Shown in pieces: positions 15,888 through 24,247 of a DNA stretch of 64,000 nt. Position 1 is the first letter of the stretch. The number at the start of each line of letters is the position of its first letter. Below the pieces are notes generated by a model, which saw only the letters and a list, made by a program, of their open reading frames with translations, did no database searches and was not told the DNA's origin. The translations under genes were made by a program, and so were the position numbers. Source of the stretch: Maritimibacter alkaliphilus. Its GTDB lineage: Bacteria; Pseudomonadota; Alphaproteobacteria; Rhodobacterales; Rhodobacteraceae. The stretch spans positions 62,001 to 126,000 of the forward strand of contig NZ_JAHVIT010000006.1 in assembly GCF_019801605.1 (NCBI RefSeq). The letters are read 5' to 3'.

Positions 15888-16607
15888 CTAGCCCTCCGCC
15901 AACGGGCCGACGAGGATCAGGGCCGGATGCTCGCCCGCGGTTTCGGCGATCTCCTCGGCGAGGCGCGCCAGCGGCCTGCGGGTGAGGCGGGCGTGGGGAT
16001 GGCCCACGGCCTCGGCCAGCAGGGCGGGGGTATCGGGGGGCAGACCGTGGGCGATCAGCCCCTCGGCCAGCCGGGGAAAGCTGCGCTTGCCCATGTAGAC
16101 CACCGTCGTCGCCCCGGGATCGGCAAGGGCGGCCCAGTTCAGCCCCTCGGGCAGCACGCCGGTGACATCGGCCCCGGTGATGAACTGCACCCGCCGGGCC
16201 GTACCGCGCCGGGTCAGGGGAATGCCCGCAGCGGCCGCGGCCGCACTGGCGGCGGTGACACCGGGCACGATCTCGAAGCCGATGCCCGCCGCGCGCAGGG
16301 CGGTGATCTCCTCCTCCAGCCGCCCGAAGATGCCCGCATCGCCGGATTTCAGCCGCACCACCCGTGCGCCGGTCCGGGCGTGATCCACCAGCAGGCGGCT
16401 CACGTGATCCTGCCGCGGAGAGGGGCGCCCGGCGCGCTTGCCCACCGCGATCAGCTCGGCCCCGTCGGCACAATGGTAGAGCAGCGCGCCGGAGGAAAGA
16501 TCGTCGAAGAGCACCACCTCTGCGGCGCCCATCAGCCGCGCGGCCTTGAGGGTCAGCAGCTCCGGATCGCCGGGACCGGAGGAGACGAAGGAGACGAAAC
16601 CGGTCAT
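15888..16607 (-). CDS. cobA: Uroporphyrinogen-III C-methyltransferase CobA
   Basis: This 239-residue methylase makes precorrin-2 by SAM-dependent methylation of C2 and C7 of uroporphyrinogen III. The GPGDPELLT motif is at residues 11-19, and VRLKSGDAGIFGR and ITRRGTAR-like elements follow. It is a stand-alone CobA without the CysG dehydrogenase/ferrochelatase part. The start at 16607 overlaps the end of cobB by ATGA. The frame stays open far upstream, but that part is a shadow of cobB. Confidence 0.95.
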   Translation of the reverse strand: MTGFVSFVSSGPGDPELLTLKAARLMGAAEVVLFDDLSSGALLYHCADGAELIAVGKRAGRPSPRQDHVSRLLVDHARTGARVVRLKSGDAGIFGRLEEEITALRAAGIGFEIVPGVTAASAAAAAAGIPLTRRGTARRVQFITGADVTGVLPEGLNWAALADPGATTVVYMGKRSFPRLAEGLIAHGLPPDTPALLAEAVGHPHARLTRRPLARLAEEIAETAGEHPALILVGPLAEG

Positions 16608-17938
16608 GGGCGGGCCTCTGCGGGGGTGATCAGGTGGAAGAAGGTGCCACTCACCCGTCCGCCCGCGTCGAGGCGGCGCAGCGAGCCGGTCTCCGCCACG
16701 GCGGCGCCGTTGGCGTCCTCCACATGGGCGAGGGGCGTATCGGGCTGGGACAGGATCGAGGCATAGTGGAACTCGTGCCCGCGCAGCGCGGCGTTGCCGA
16801 TCGCGCCGGGCAACGGGTGGTGTGGACGTGCCAGCCGGTAGCCGAGGTGCATCCGGCGCTTGGCAAAGCTCGTTTCCAGCCCCAGCAGCCCGGCCATCCG
16901 GTGGCGCGTGCCGTCCGCCGCCACCAGCCCCGCGCCGAGCGCCATGTAGCCGCCGCATTCGCCATGCACCGGGCGGGTCCGGGCAAAGCGGGTGAGGGCG
17001 GTGCGGAAGCTCCCTGCCGCGGCGAGGCGGCCTGCGTGCAACTCCGGGTAGCCACCGGGCAGCCAGCAGACCGTTGCCGTCTCGTCCGGCCCCTCGTCCG
17101 CAAGGGGTGAGAACGGCAGCAGCGTCGCCCCCTGCGCCCGCCAGTCCGCCAGAAGATGCGGATAGACGAAGGAAAAGGCCGCGTCGCGGGCCAGGGCGAT
17201 CCGCTCGCCGGGGGCGGGCAGGGGCGGTAGCGCGGTGACCTGCGCCGGGCGGGTGGCCGCAAGGGCGCGGATCGCGCCGAGGTCGCAATGCTCTGCCACG
17301 AAGGCCGCGGCCTCGTCGAGGATCGCCCGCAGCCGCGGCAGTTCCTCCGCCTGCACGAGGCCGAGGTGGCGTTCGGGCAGGGCGACGGTGGCGCGCCGGG
17401 GCAGCACGCCAAGGACCGGCAGGCCCGCGGCCTCCATCCCGCGCCGCACCAGCGCCTCGTGCCGGGGCGAGGCAACCTTGTTCAGGATCACCCCGGCCAG
17501 TGTCAGCCCCGGTCGGAAGGCCGCCAGCCCGGCGGCCACGGCGGCGGCGGTCTGGGCCTGCCCCGAGACATCCAGCACCGCCACGACCGGCCAGCCCATC
17601 TGCCCGGCCACGTCGGCGCTGGCGCCGATGCCGGTCTCGCCGGGCTGCGCCACGCCGTCGAAGAGCCCCATCGAGCCCTCCGCCACGATCAGGTCGGCAC
17701 CCTGCGCCACCTGCGCCAGCCGGGCGATCCGCGCGGGCGACATGGCCCAGCTGTCGAGGTTGACCGAGGCGCGTCCGGCGGCAGCGGTGTGGAAGGCCGG
17801 GTCGATGTAGTCGGGGCCGCACTTGAAGGGCTGCACCACCTGACCGGCGGCCCGCAGCGCGGCGATCAGCCCGAGGGTCACCGTCGTCTTGCCCGTGCCC
17901 GAGGCGGGCGCCGAGATCAGCAGGCCCGGCGGCATCAT
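16604..17938 (-). CDS. cobB: Cobyrinic acid / hydrogenobyrinic acid a,c-diamide synthase CobB
   Basis: The 444-residue protein has an N-terminal P-loop ATPase-like domain ([11 protein letters not shown], residues 9-19) and a C-terminal glutamine amidotransferase domain with the nucleophile Cys328 in [11 protein letters not shown]. It amidates the a and c side chains using glutamine and ATP, giving the substrate of the CobNST cobalt chelatase in the aerobic pathway. Start and stop overlap cobM and cobA by four bases each. Confidence 0.95.
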   Translation of the reverse strand: MMPPGLLISAPASGTGKTTVTLGLIAALRAAGQVVQPFKCGPDYIDPAFHTAAAGRASVNLDSWAMSPARIARLAQVAQGADLIVAEGSMGLFDGVAQPGETGIGASADVAGQMGWPVVAVLDVSGQAQTAAAVAAGLAAFRPGLTLAGVILNKVASPRHEALVRRGMEAAGLPVLGVLPRRATVALPERHLGLVQAEELPRLRAILDEAAAFVAEHCDLGAIRALAATRPAQVTALPPLPAPGERIALARDAAFSFVYPHLLADWRAQGATLLPFSPLADEGPDETATVCWLPGGYPELHAGRLAAAGSFRTALTRFARTRPVHGECGGYMALGAGLVAADGTRHRMAGLLGLETSFAKRRMHLGYRLARPHHPLPGAIGNAALRGHEFHYASILSQPDTPLAHVEDANGAAVAETGSLRRLDAGGRVSGTFFHLITPAEARP

Positions 17939-18708
17939 TCGGGGAACCGGGGCTGATGGCCGACGGGGCGGTAACGACGGTCGTAGTCGCCCGCGTAGAG
18001 GCGGCTTTCATCGAACTCCTCCGCCCCCAGCGCCGGCCCCACGAGGATCAGCGCCGTCCGCTCGCCCACGCCGATGGCGGGATCGAGCGTGCCGAGCGTG
18101 GCGCGCACCACCTTCTCGTCGGGCCAGCTGGCGCGGAAGACCACGGCCACGGGACAGTCGGCGCCATACTCCGGTGTCAGGCGGCTCAGGACCTGCTCCA
18201 GCACATGGACCGAGAGGTGAATGGCCAGCGTCGCCCCGGTGCGGGCGAAGTTCTCCAGCGTCTCGCCCTCGGGCATGGCGGAGGCCCGGCCGGAGGTCCG
18301 GGTCAGCACCAGCGACTGCGCCACGCCGGGCAGCGTCAGCTCGGCCCCCAGCACGGCGGCGGCAGCGGCGAAAGCGGGCACGCCGGGGGTCACGTCATAG
18401 GGGATCTCCAGCGCGCGCAACCGGCGCAGCTGCTCTCCCATCGCCGACCAGACCGAGAGATCGCCGGAGTGCAGCCGGGCCACGTCCTTGCCTTCCGCAT
18501 GGGCGGCGGTGATCTCCTCGAGGATCTGGTCGAGGCTGAACGGTGCCGTGTTCACGATCCGCGCGCCGGGCGGGCAATGGGCCAGCAGCGCCTCGGGCAC
18601 GAGGCTGCCGGCATAGAGACAGACCGGGCAGGCCGCGATCAGGTCGCGCCCGCGCAGGGTGATCAGGTCGGCGGCGCCCGGGCCGGCGCCGATGAAGTGA
18701 ACGGTCAT
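17935..18708 (-). CDS. cobM: Precorrin-4 C11-methyltransferase CobM
   Basis: A 257-residue SAM-dependent methylase with [16 protein letters not shown] at the N-terminus and [16 protein letters not shown] in the middle, both diagnostic for CobM/CbiF. It methylates C11 of precorrin-4. The start overlaps the end of cobE by ATGA and the stop overlaps the start of cobB. Confidence 0.96.
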   Translation of the reverse strand: MTVHFIGAGPGAADLITLRGRDLIAACPVCLYAGSLVPEALLAHCPPGARIVNTAPFSLDQILEEITAAHAEGKDVARLHSGDLSVWSAMGEQLRRLRALEIPYDVTPGVPAFAAAAAVLGAELTLPGVAQSLVLTRTSGRASAMPEGETLENFARTGATLAIHLSVHVLEQVLSRLTPEYGADCPVAVVFRASWPDEKVVRATLGTLDPAIGVGERTALILVGPALGAEEFDESRLYAGDYDRRYRPVGHQPRFPE

Positions 18709-19094
18709 GGGGAGGGCTCCTTGGACTGGGCGATGGCACAGGTGGCCATGCCGTCGGACGAGATGATCCGCGTGACGACCAGCGTCGCACCGGGGCCCGC
18801 AGCGGCGAGGGCCGCGGCCTCCGCCAGCGAGCCGGTGCCGTGCAGGGCGTGAAGGCGCGGGGATTGGGTCGGGGTGGCGATGCCGCTGACGCAGACCGCG
18901 TGGCAGGGCAGGGCGCGGGCCTCGGCCAGGGCCTGCAGCTGCGGTGCGCGGGTCTTCCCGGGCGTGCTGGCCAGCGCGGTGACGGACCCGGCGATCGCCT
19001 CGGCCTCGGCAAGGACGGCGCGGAGCGCGGCAAGCGGTGCCGTGGTGCGGAAGCCGAGGCCCGCGACGCGGGTGGGGGACCGGGGCGCGCTCAT
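18705..19094 (-). CDS. cobE: Cobalamin biosynthesis protein CobE (CbiG C-terminal domain-like)
   Basis: The 129-residue product matches CobE, which corresponds to the C-terminal domain of Cbi[20 protein letters not shown] at the start, [18 protein letters not shown] in the middle, and a glycine-rich [11 protein letters not shown] segment. Its precise role is unresolved; it binds precorrin intermediates in the aerobic pathway. ATG at 19094 overlaps the cobL stop by ATGA; the frame upstream is a shadow of cobL. Confidence 0.9.
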   Translation of the reverse strand: MSAPRSPTRVAGLGFRTTAPLAALRAVLAEAEAIAGSVTALASTPGKTRAPQLQALAEARALPCHAVCVSGIATPTQSPRLHALHGTGSLAEAAALAAAGPGATLVVTRIISSDGMATCAIAQSKEPSP

Positions 19095-20269
19095 GTGGTG
19101 GCCTGCCATTGCACGATGGGCCGGGCCGCGCGCCAGTCCCGGAACCGTCCCAGCCGGGTTGCCTCCGACAGGTCGACGCGCAGTAGGCTGCCGCCGTGGC
19201 GGGCGTGACACTCGGCCAGCACGGCCTCGGTCTCCAGCGTCACGCCGTTTGCGACGATGCGCGTGCCCGCGGGCAGCAGGGACCAGAGCGCGGCGTGCAG
19301 GGCCGCATCCCCGCCGCCGCCCACGAAGACCGCATCCGGGGCGGGCAGCGTCGGGATCAGGTCGCGCGCCGCGCCGGTCAGCACACGGATCCGGTGCGAC
19401 AGGCCGAAGGCCTCGGCATTGGCGGTGATATTGGCGGACCGGTCGGCGCGCCGCTCGAGGCAGAGGGCCTGCCCGCCCGCAAGGGCCCATTCGATGGCGA
19501 CGGATCCGGATCCGGCGCCGATGTCCCAGAGCAGCGCCTCGGGCCGGGGCGCAAGCGCCGCGAGAGTGAGGGCCCGCACCGGCGCCTTGGTGATCTGCCC
19601 GTCGCTGAGGAAGAGATCGTCCGGCAGGCCGAAGCCCCGGGGCAGCCCGGCCTCCCGCGGCAGCCCGGCCCCGTCGATGGCCATGGCCACGGGGGTGCGG
19701 ATATCGTCCCAGTCGCGGCCCGCGCGGATCCGTTCCCGCGGCCCGCCGAGCGCCTCGCAGAGCGTCAGCCGCGCCGCGCCGAAGCCGCTGTCGTCGAGCC
19801 AGCGGACCAGCGCCGCCACGGCCTCCGCATCGCGCAGGGTGCAGATCACCCGGACGCCGCGGGCCAGCACGGGACGCAGCCGGGCGAAGGGCGCGGCATG
19901 GAGACCGAGGCAGTGACAGGCCTCGATCCGCCAGCCCAGCCGGGCCGCGGCGAGGGAGAAGACCCCGGCGACGGGAAAGGCGCGCCAGTCCTCGGGTGCC
20001 AGATGCGCGGCGACGGAGCCCCCGGCGCCGAACCAGAAGGGATCGCCCGAGACCAGCATGGCCACCGGCCTGCTGCGCTGCACCAGCAGCGGCGCCAGGT
20101 CGAAGGGCACGGGCCAGGGCTCTCCCCGCGCGCCGATCCCGGCGAGGGCGAGGTGGCGGGGGGCGCCGAAGACGACCTCCGCCGCGTCAAGCGCCGCGCG
20201 GCTTGCCTCGCTCAGGCCCGCCGGTCCATCTTCGCCCAGACCGATGATCGAGAGCCAGGGATCAGACAT
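19091..20269 (-). CDS. cobL: Precorrin-6Y C5,15-methyltransferase (decarboxylating) CobL
   Basis: This 392-residue protein fuses two methylases: a CbiE-like tetrapyrrole methylase ([14 protein letters not shown] at the start) and a CbiT-like Rossmann methyltransferase with the SAM motif WDIGAGSGS at residues 248-256. It methylates C5 and C15 and removes the C12 acetate carboxyl. Start 20269 is preferred because [15 protein letters not shown] matches the family start; nine more codons are open upstream. This start codon shares two bases with the start of cobK on the other strand. Confidence 0.94.
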   Translation of the reverse strand: MSDPWLSIIGLGEDGPAGLSEASRAALDAAEVVFGAPRHLALAGIGARGEPWPVPFDLAPLLVQRSRPVAMLVSGDPFWFGAGGSVAAHLAPEDWRAFPVAGVFSLAAARLGWRIEACHCLGLHAAPFARLRPVLARGVRVICTLRDAEAVAALVRWLDDSGFGAARLTLCEALGGPRERIRAGRDWDDIRTPVAMAIDGAGLPREAGLPRGFGLPDDLFLSDGQITKAPVRALTLAALAPRPEALLWDIGAGSGSVAIEWALAGGQALCLERRADRSANITANAEAFGLSHRIRVLTGAARDLIPTLPAPDAVFVGGGGDAALHAALWSLLPAGTRIVANGVTLETEAVLAECHARHGGSLLRVDLSEATRLGRFRDWRAARPIVQWQATT

Positions 20270-21020
20270 GACACGCATTCTCCTGCTGGGCGGCACGACG
20301 GAGGCAAGCGCGATGGCGCGGGCCCTTGCCGTGGCGGGGGCCGATGCGGTCTTTTCCTACGCCGGGCGCACCGCGCGCCCCGTGGTGCAGCCGCTGCCGA
20401 CCCGGGTGGGCGGCTTCGGCGGGGTGGAGGGGCTGGTGGCCTACCTGGGGCACGAGCGGATCAGTCATGTGATCGACGCCACCCATCCCTTCGCCGCGCA
20501 GATGAGCCGCAATGCCCATGCCGCCTGCGCGGCGACCGGCGTCCCGCTGATCGCCTTCGAGCGCCCTGCGTGGCGGGCGGGGCCCGGCGATCTCTGGACC
20601 TGCGTGCCGGACGTCGCGGCCGCGGTGGCCGCCCTGCCAGAAGCGCCCGCGCGGGTCTTCCTCGCCACCGGCAAGCAGGGGCTGGAGCCTTTTGCCAGCC
20701 GGTCGCAGCATCACTACCTCCTCCGGCTGGTCGATCCGCCGGAGGGGCCGCTGCCGCTGCCCGACGCCACCGTCGTCCTGGCCCGCGGCCCCTTCGCGGT
20801 GGAGGCGGACCGGGCGCTGATGGCCGCGCATGGGATCACCCATCTGGTCGCCAAGAACGCGGGCGGGGCAGGGGCGGCGGCCAAGCTCGTCGCGGCCCGT
20901 GCCCTCGCCCTGCCGGTGATCCTGATCGACCGGCCCGTGCTGCCGCCCCGGCGCAGCGCCGCGACGGTCGAGGAGGTGTTGGCTTGGCTGTCTCATGCGG
21001 GCACCGAACGCGGCGTGTAG
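20268..21020 (+). CDS. cobK: Precorrin-6A reductase CobK, on the opposite strand to the rest of the operon
   Basis: The 250-residue protein opens with ILLLGGTTEASAMARAL, the NADPH-binding region of CobK/CbiJ, and carries DATHPFAAQMSRNA, the family's conserved motif. It reduces precorrin-6A to precorrin-6B. It lies between cobL and cobJ in the opposite direction: its ATG shares the CATG sequence with the cobL start, and its last 28 bases overlap the end of cobJ. Any promoter and ribosome-binding site must lie inside cobL. Confidence 0.94.
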   Translation: MTRILLLGGTTEASAMARALAVAGADAVFSYAGRTARPVVQPLPTRVGGFGGVEGLVAYLGHERISHVIDATHPFAAQMSRNAHAACAATGVPLIAFERPAWRAGPGDLWTCVPDVAAAVAALPEAPARVFLATGKQGLEPFASRSQHHYLLRLVDPPEGPLPLPDATVVLARGPFAVEADRALMAAHGITHLVAKNAGGAGAAAKLVAARALALPVILIDRPVLPPRRSAATVEEVLAWLSHAGTERGV

Positions 21021-21733
21021 ACCCAACGGCCGACCCGCCGGGTGGCGGCGGTGCCGACGATCACCACGGTGCGCATGTCGGCCATCTCGACCGTCGCCTC
21101 GGCCAGCGGCAGGCAGGTGATCTCCTCCTCCGGCGTGCTGACGGCGCGGGCGAAGAGGATCAGCCGCTCCGCCTCGCAGTCCTCCCGCAGGATCTCCAGC
21201 ACCCGGCCGAACTGATGCGGGCGGGCCCTGGAGCGGGGGTTGTAGAAGGCCATGGCAAAACCGCCGCGTACCGCATGGCGCAGGCGGCGCTCCACCTCCG
21301 CAAAGGGCTTGAGGTTGTCGGAGAGGTTGATGGCGCAGAAGTCATGCCCCAGCGGTGCCCCGGCGCGGGCCGCCGCCGCCAGCATGGCTGTGATGCCGGG
21401 CAGGACGCGGATGTCGGTGTCCTGCTGTTCGGGCCGGGCCTCCAACGCCTCGAAGAGGGCGGAGGCCATGGCAAAGACGCCCGGATCGCCGGAGGAGACG
21501 ATCACCACCCGCCGCCCCTGTTCCGCGAGATCGAGGGCGAGGGCGGCGCGGTCCAGCTCGACCCGGTTGTCGGAGGCGTGGAGCACCAGCCCCGCGCGCG
21601 GGTGCACCCGGGCGACGTAGGGGATGTAGCCCACCACGTCCGTCGCCTCGGCCAGTGCGGCGGTCACCTCGGGGGTGACCAGCGCCTCGTCCCCGGGGCC
21701 GAGGCCCGCGACCGCGATCCAGCCTGCGCTCAT
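20993..21733 (-). CDS. cobJ: Precorrin-3B C17-methyltransferase CobJ
   Basis: This 246-residue methylase carries AVAGLGPGDEALVTPEV at the start and VIVSSGDPGVFAMA in the middle. CobJ methylates C17 and drives ring contraction from precorrin-3B to precorrin-4. ATG at 21733 overlaps the cobI stop by ATGA. The 3' end overlaps that of cobK by 28 bases in convergent orientation. Confidence 0.95.
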   Translation of the reverse strand: MSAGWIAVAGLGPGDEALVTPEVTAALAEATDVVGYIPYVARVHPRAGLVLHASDNRVELDRAALALDLAEQGRRVVIVSSGDPGVFAMASALFEALEARPEQQDTDIRVLPGITAMLAAAARAGAPLGHDFCAINLSDNLKPFAEVERRLRHAVRGGFAMAFYNPRSRARPHQFGRVLEILREDCEAERLILFARAVSTPEEEITCLPLAEATVEMADMRTVVIVGTAATRRVGRWVYTPRSVPA

Positions 21734-22479
21734 GCCGCGTCCTCCGCTACGGGGCGGCGGCCCCGGCCATGGACCAGCACGATGGCAAAGTAGGGACAAT
21801 CGGCGTCCTCCATCTCGCTCAGCGGCAGCATCCGTTCGCCGGGCATCGTGCCGCGTTCGACCAGCCAGGCATCCTGCAACCGTCCTGCGGCGGCGAGGGC
21901 GCGGCGCACGCGCGGCAGGTTGCGTCCGGTCTTCATGATCGCGAGGGCATCGGCGCTGCGCATGTGGCGGATCAGCTCGGCCTCGGGCAGGGTGCCCATC
22001 AGCACGCTGAGCACGTCATCGCCCCATGTGACCGGCGCGCCGAGGACGTTCCAGCAGCCCACCATGCCGGGAATGCCGGGCAGCACCTCGACCGGGATCA
22101 CGTCCTTCAGCCGGACATGCAGGTGCATGAAGGAGCCATAGAAGAACGGGTCCCCCTCGCAGAGCACGATGATTTCCTGACCGGCCTCGACCCGTGTGCG
22201 CAGCGCCTGCGTCCAGCGGTCGTAGAAGGCCGAGAGGAGGGCGTTGTAGGCGGGGCTGTCGAAGGGGATCTCGGTGGTGACGGGATATTCCATCGCCAGC
22301 TCCTCGACCCCCGGGGCCAGCATCCCCTCGACGATGCGGCGGGCCTGCCCCTGCCGCCCGGCCTTGCGGAAGTAGGCGACGTGGCGCGCGCCGCGGATGA
22401 GGCGATCCGCCCGGACCGAGATCAGGTCAGGGTCGCCGGGGCCGAGCCCGGTGCAGATCAGGCGTCCGGTCATGGTCAT
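21730..22479 (-). CDS. cobI: Precorrin-2 C20-methyltransferase CobI
   Basis: A 249-residue methylase with CTGLGPGDPDLISVRA and VLCEGDPFFYGSFMHL, the two motifs that mark CobI/CbiL. It makes precorrin-3A by methylating C20. Two ATGs six bases apart are possible; the first, at 22479, overlaps the cobH stop by ATGA and is preferred. Confidence 0.95.
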   Translation of the reverse strand: MTMTGRLICTGLGPGDPDLISVRADRLIRGARHVAYFRKAGRQGQARRIVEGMLAPGVEELAMEYPVTTEIPFDSPAYNALLSAFYDRWTQALRTRVEAGQEIIVLCEGDPFFYGSFMHLHVRLKDVIPVEVLPGIPGMVGCWNVLGAPVTWGDDVLSVLMGTLPEAELIRHMRSADALAIMKTGRNLPRVRRALAAAGRLQDAWLVERGTMPGERMLPLSEMEDADCPYFAIVLVHGRGRRPVAEDAA

Positions 22480-23105
22480 TCCTTCCGGCTGGCAAGGGCG
22501 TTGACGGCGGCCACCGTGATGGCCGAGCCGCCGAGCCGCCCCTCGACGATCAGGGCGGGGCAGGGCGGGGCAGCCATCAGCGCGGCCTTGGATTCCGCCG
22601 CCCCCACGAAGCCCACGGGGCAGCCGATGATCGCCGCCGGGCGCGGACAGGCCGGGTCTTCGAGCATGTTCAGCAGGTGGAAGAGCGCCGTGGGCGCATT
22701 GCCGATCGCCACGATGGCGCCGTCGAGATGGGGCCGCCAGAGCTCCAGCGCGGCGGCGGAGCGGGTGGTGCCCATACGCGCGGCCAGGTCGGGTACCTCC
22801 GGGGCCTGAAGCTTGCAGATCACGGCGTTGTCCGCGGGCAGGCGCGGGCGGGTGATCCCCTCGCTCACCATGCGCGCATCGCAGAGGATGGGCGCGCCCG
22901 CCTCCAGCGCCGCGCGGGCGGCCACGGCCATGCCGGGGGTGAAGCGGATATCGGCCTCCAGGCCGACCAGCCCGGCGGCATGGATCATCCGCACCGCGAC
23001 GATCTCCTCCTCGGGGGTGAACCGGTCGAGGGCGGCCTCGGCCCGGATCGTGGCGAAGGATTGCGCATAGATCGCAGCCCCGTCGGTTTCATAGAGATGC
23101 GGCAT
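22476..23105 (-). CDS. cobH: Precorrin-8X methylmutase CobH
   Basis: This 209-residue protein moves the C11 methyl group to C12, giving hydrogenobyrinic acid. The conserved histidine is His42 in VRMIHAAGL, corresponding to the catalytic His of CobH, and IIGCPVGFVGAAESK is the C-terminal family motif. Start and cobG stop share one base (TGATG). Confidence 0.96.
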   Translation of the reverse strand: MPHLYETDGAAIYAQSFATIRAEAALDRFTPEEEIVAVRMIHAAGLVGLEADIRFTPGMAVAARAALEAGAPILCDARMVSEGITRPRLPADNAVICKLQAPEVPDLAARMGTTRSAAALELWRPHLDGAIVAIGNAPTALFHLLNMLEDPACPRPAAIIGCPVGFVGAAESKAALMAAPPCPALIVEGRLGGSAITVAAVNALASRKE

Positions 23106-24247
23106 CAGAACAGCCCTTCCAGATCGATATCCTCGGCGGCAATCCCGCGCCGTTCGGGTGTGTCGCGCGCCGTGCCGGCGCGGATCAGGTCAAAGCCCGT
23201 GTCGGTGGCCACCAGTGTCAGCGCGGCAGGCGCGGGATGGGCGCAGCCCTTGGCGCAGCCGGAGAGGTGCAGCATCCGGCCCTCGGGCACGGATTGCGCC
23301 AGCCGCGCGGCCAGCCCGCGCACGGCGGCGTGGCCCTGCGGACAGCCGGGGGCACCGGTACAGGCCGCCACCCGGCGCAGCGGATCGGCGGCCGAGCGGA
23401 TCACGCCCGGCGCGGCGGCGGGCAGGCTGTGCAGCCGTTCGATCAGCACCATCCGCCACGGCGTCAGTCGGAGCGGTCCGAGGACGGCGAGCCAGGCCAG
23501 CGTCTCTGCTGTCATCTGCCCGAAGGCGAGCCCCAGAAGCGCCCCCTGCGCCACGATCCCCGGGCCCGGTTCCGGCGCGGTTGGGGCAGGGCAGACGGTG
23601 GGCGCAAGTTCCCCCTCGGGACGGGTCCCTTGGGCGATGAGCGCGGCCATCCGCCCGCGCCCGTCCCGGATGCCGCCGGCCGCGACGAACCACTGGGCGA
23701 GCGCGCGTATCCGATCCACGGCCTCCGCCTCTGCAACGACGGCGCCCCGCGCGGCCCCGTCGCAGCGCAGCAGCAGCTGCCCGGAGGCAGTGCGTTCCAG
23801 CCGGATGTCGCCGGGGCTGTGGGTCAGGACCGGGGAAGGGCCGGTATCAAGGACAAAGCCGAACTTGCCCGGCAGCGCGGGAAGATCGTCGAGCCCTGCC
23901 GCCAGCCGTGCGGCCAGATCATCGGTCGCCCCGTCGGCGAAGGGCGTGACGAGGATATTGCGCCGGGCCTCGCCCGCTTCGCTGGCGTCGATCAGGCCGA
24001 GGGGCCGGAGCCTCTCGATCAGCGCGGGATGATCCGCCTCGCGCACCCCGCGCAGCTGCAGGTTCGCGCGCGCAGAGAGGTCGATGAGGCCATTCCCGAA
24101 ATCCCGGGCCGCGCAGGCGATCTCGCTCGCCTGCCGCTGGCTCAGCCGGCCGCCGGGGGCGCGCAGCCGCACCACCAGCCCGTCTCCCGACATCATCGGG
24201 CGCAGCGCGCCGGGGCACCAGCCGCGGACGGTGAATTCGCCTGTCAT
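23105..24247 (-). CDS. cobG: Precorrin-3B synthase CobG (oxygen-dependent)
   Basis: The 380-residue protein is related to sulfite/nitrite reductases and holds the 4Fe-4S ligand set Cys296/Cys302 and Cys331/Cys335 (C-x5-C and C-x3-C). CobG uses O2 to hydroxylate C20 and form the gamma-lactone of precorrin-3B, so its presence marks the aerobic pathway. Many Rhodobacterales use CobZ instead; here the CobG form is intact. The start overlaps the end of cobN by ATGA. Confidence 0.94.
   Translation of the reverse strand: MTGEFTVRGWCPGALRPMMSGDGLVVRLRAPGGRLSQRQASEIACAARDFGNGLIDLSARANLQLRGVREADHPALIERLRPLGLIDASEAGEARRNILVTPFADGATDDLAARLAAGLDDLPALPGKFGFVLDTGPSPVLTHSPGDIRLERTASGQLLLRCDGAARGAVVAEAEAVDRIRALAQWFVAAGGIRDGRGRMAALIAQGTRPEGELAPTVCPAPTAPEPGPGIVAQGALLGLAFGQMTAETLAWLAVLGPLRLTPWRMVLIERLHSLPAAAPGVIRSAADPLRRVAACTGAPGCPQGHAAVRGLAARLAQSVPEGRMLHLSGCAKGCAHPAPAALTLVATDTGFDLIRAGTARDTPERRGIAAEDIDLEGLF

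Noticed and set aside
15048-16766. 572-codon open frame on + opposite cobF and cobA
   Set aside because: The - strand genes have clear motifs and ATGA overlaps. The + reading has no recognisable domain.
20268-21020. Inverted cobK considered as an assembly error
   Set aside because: Both junctions keep intact genes with exact start sharing and a short 3' overlap, which an assembly inversion would not give; an opposite cobK also fits what I recall for related bacteria.
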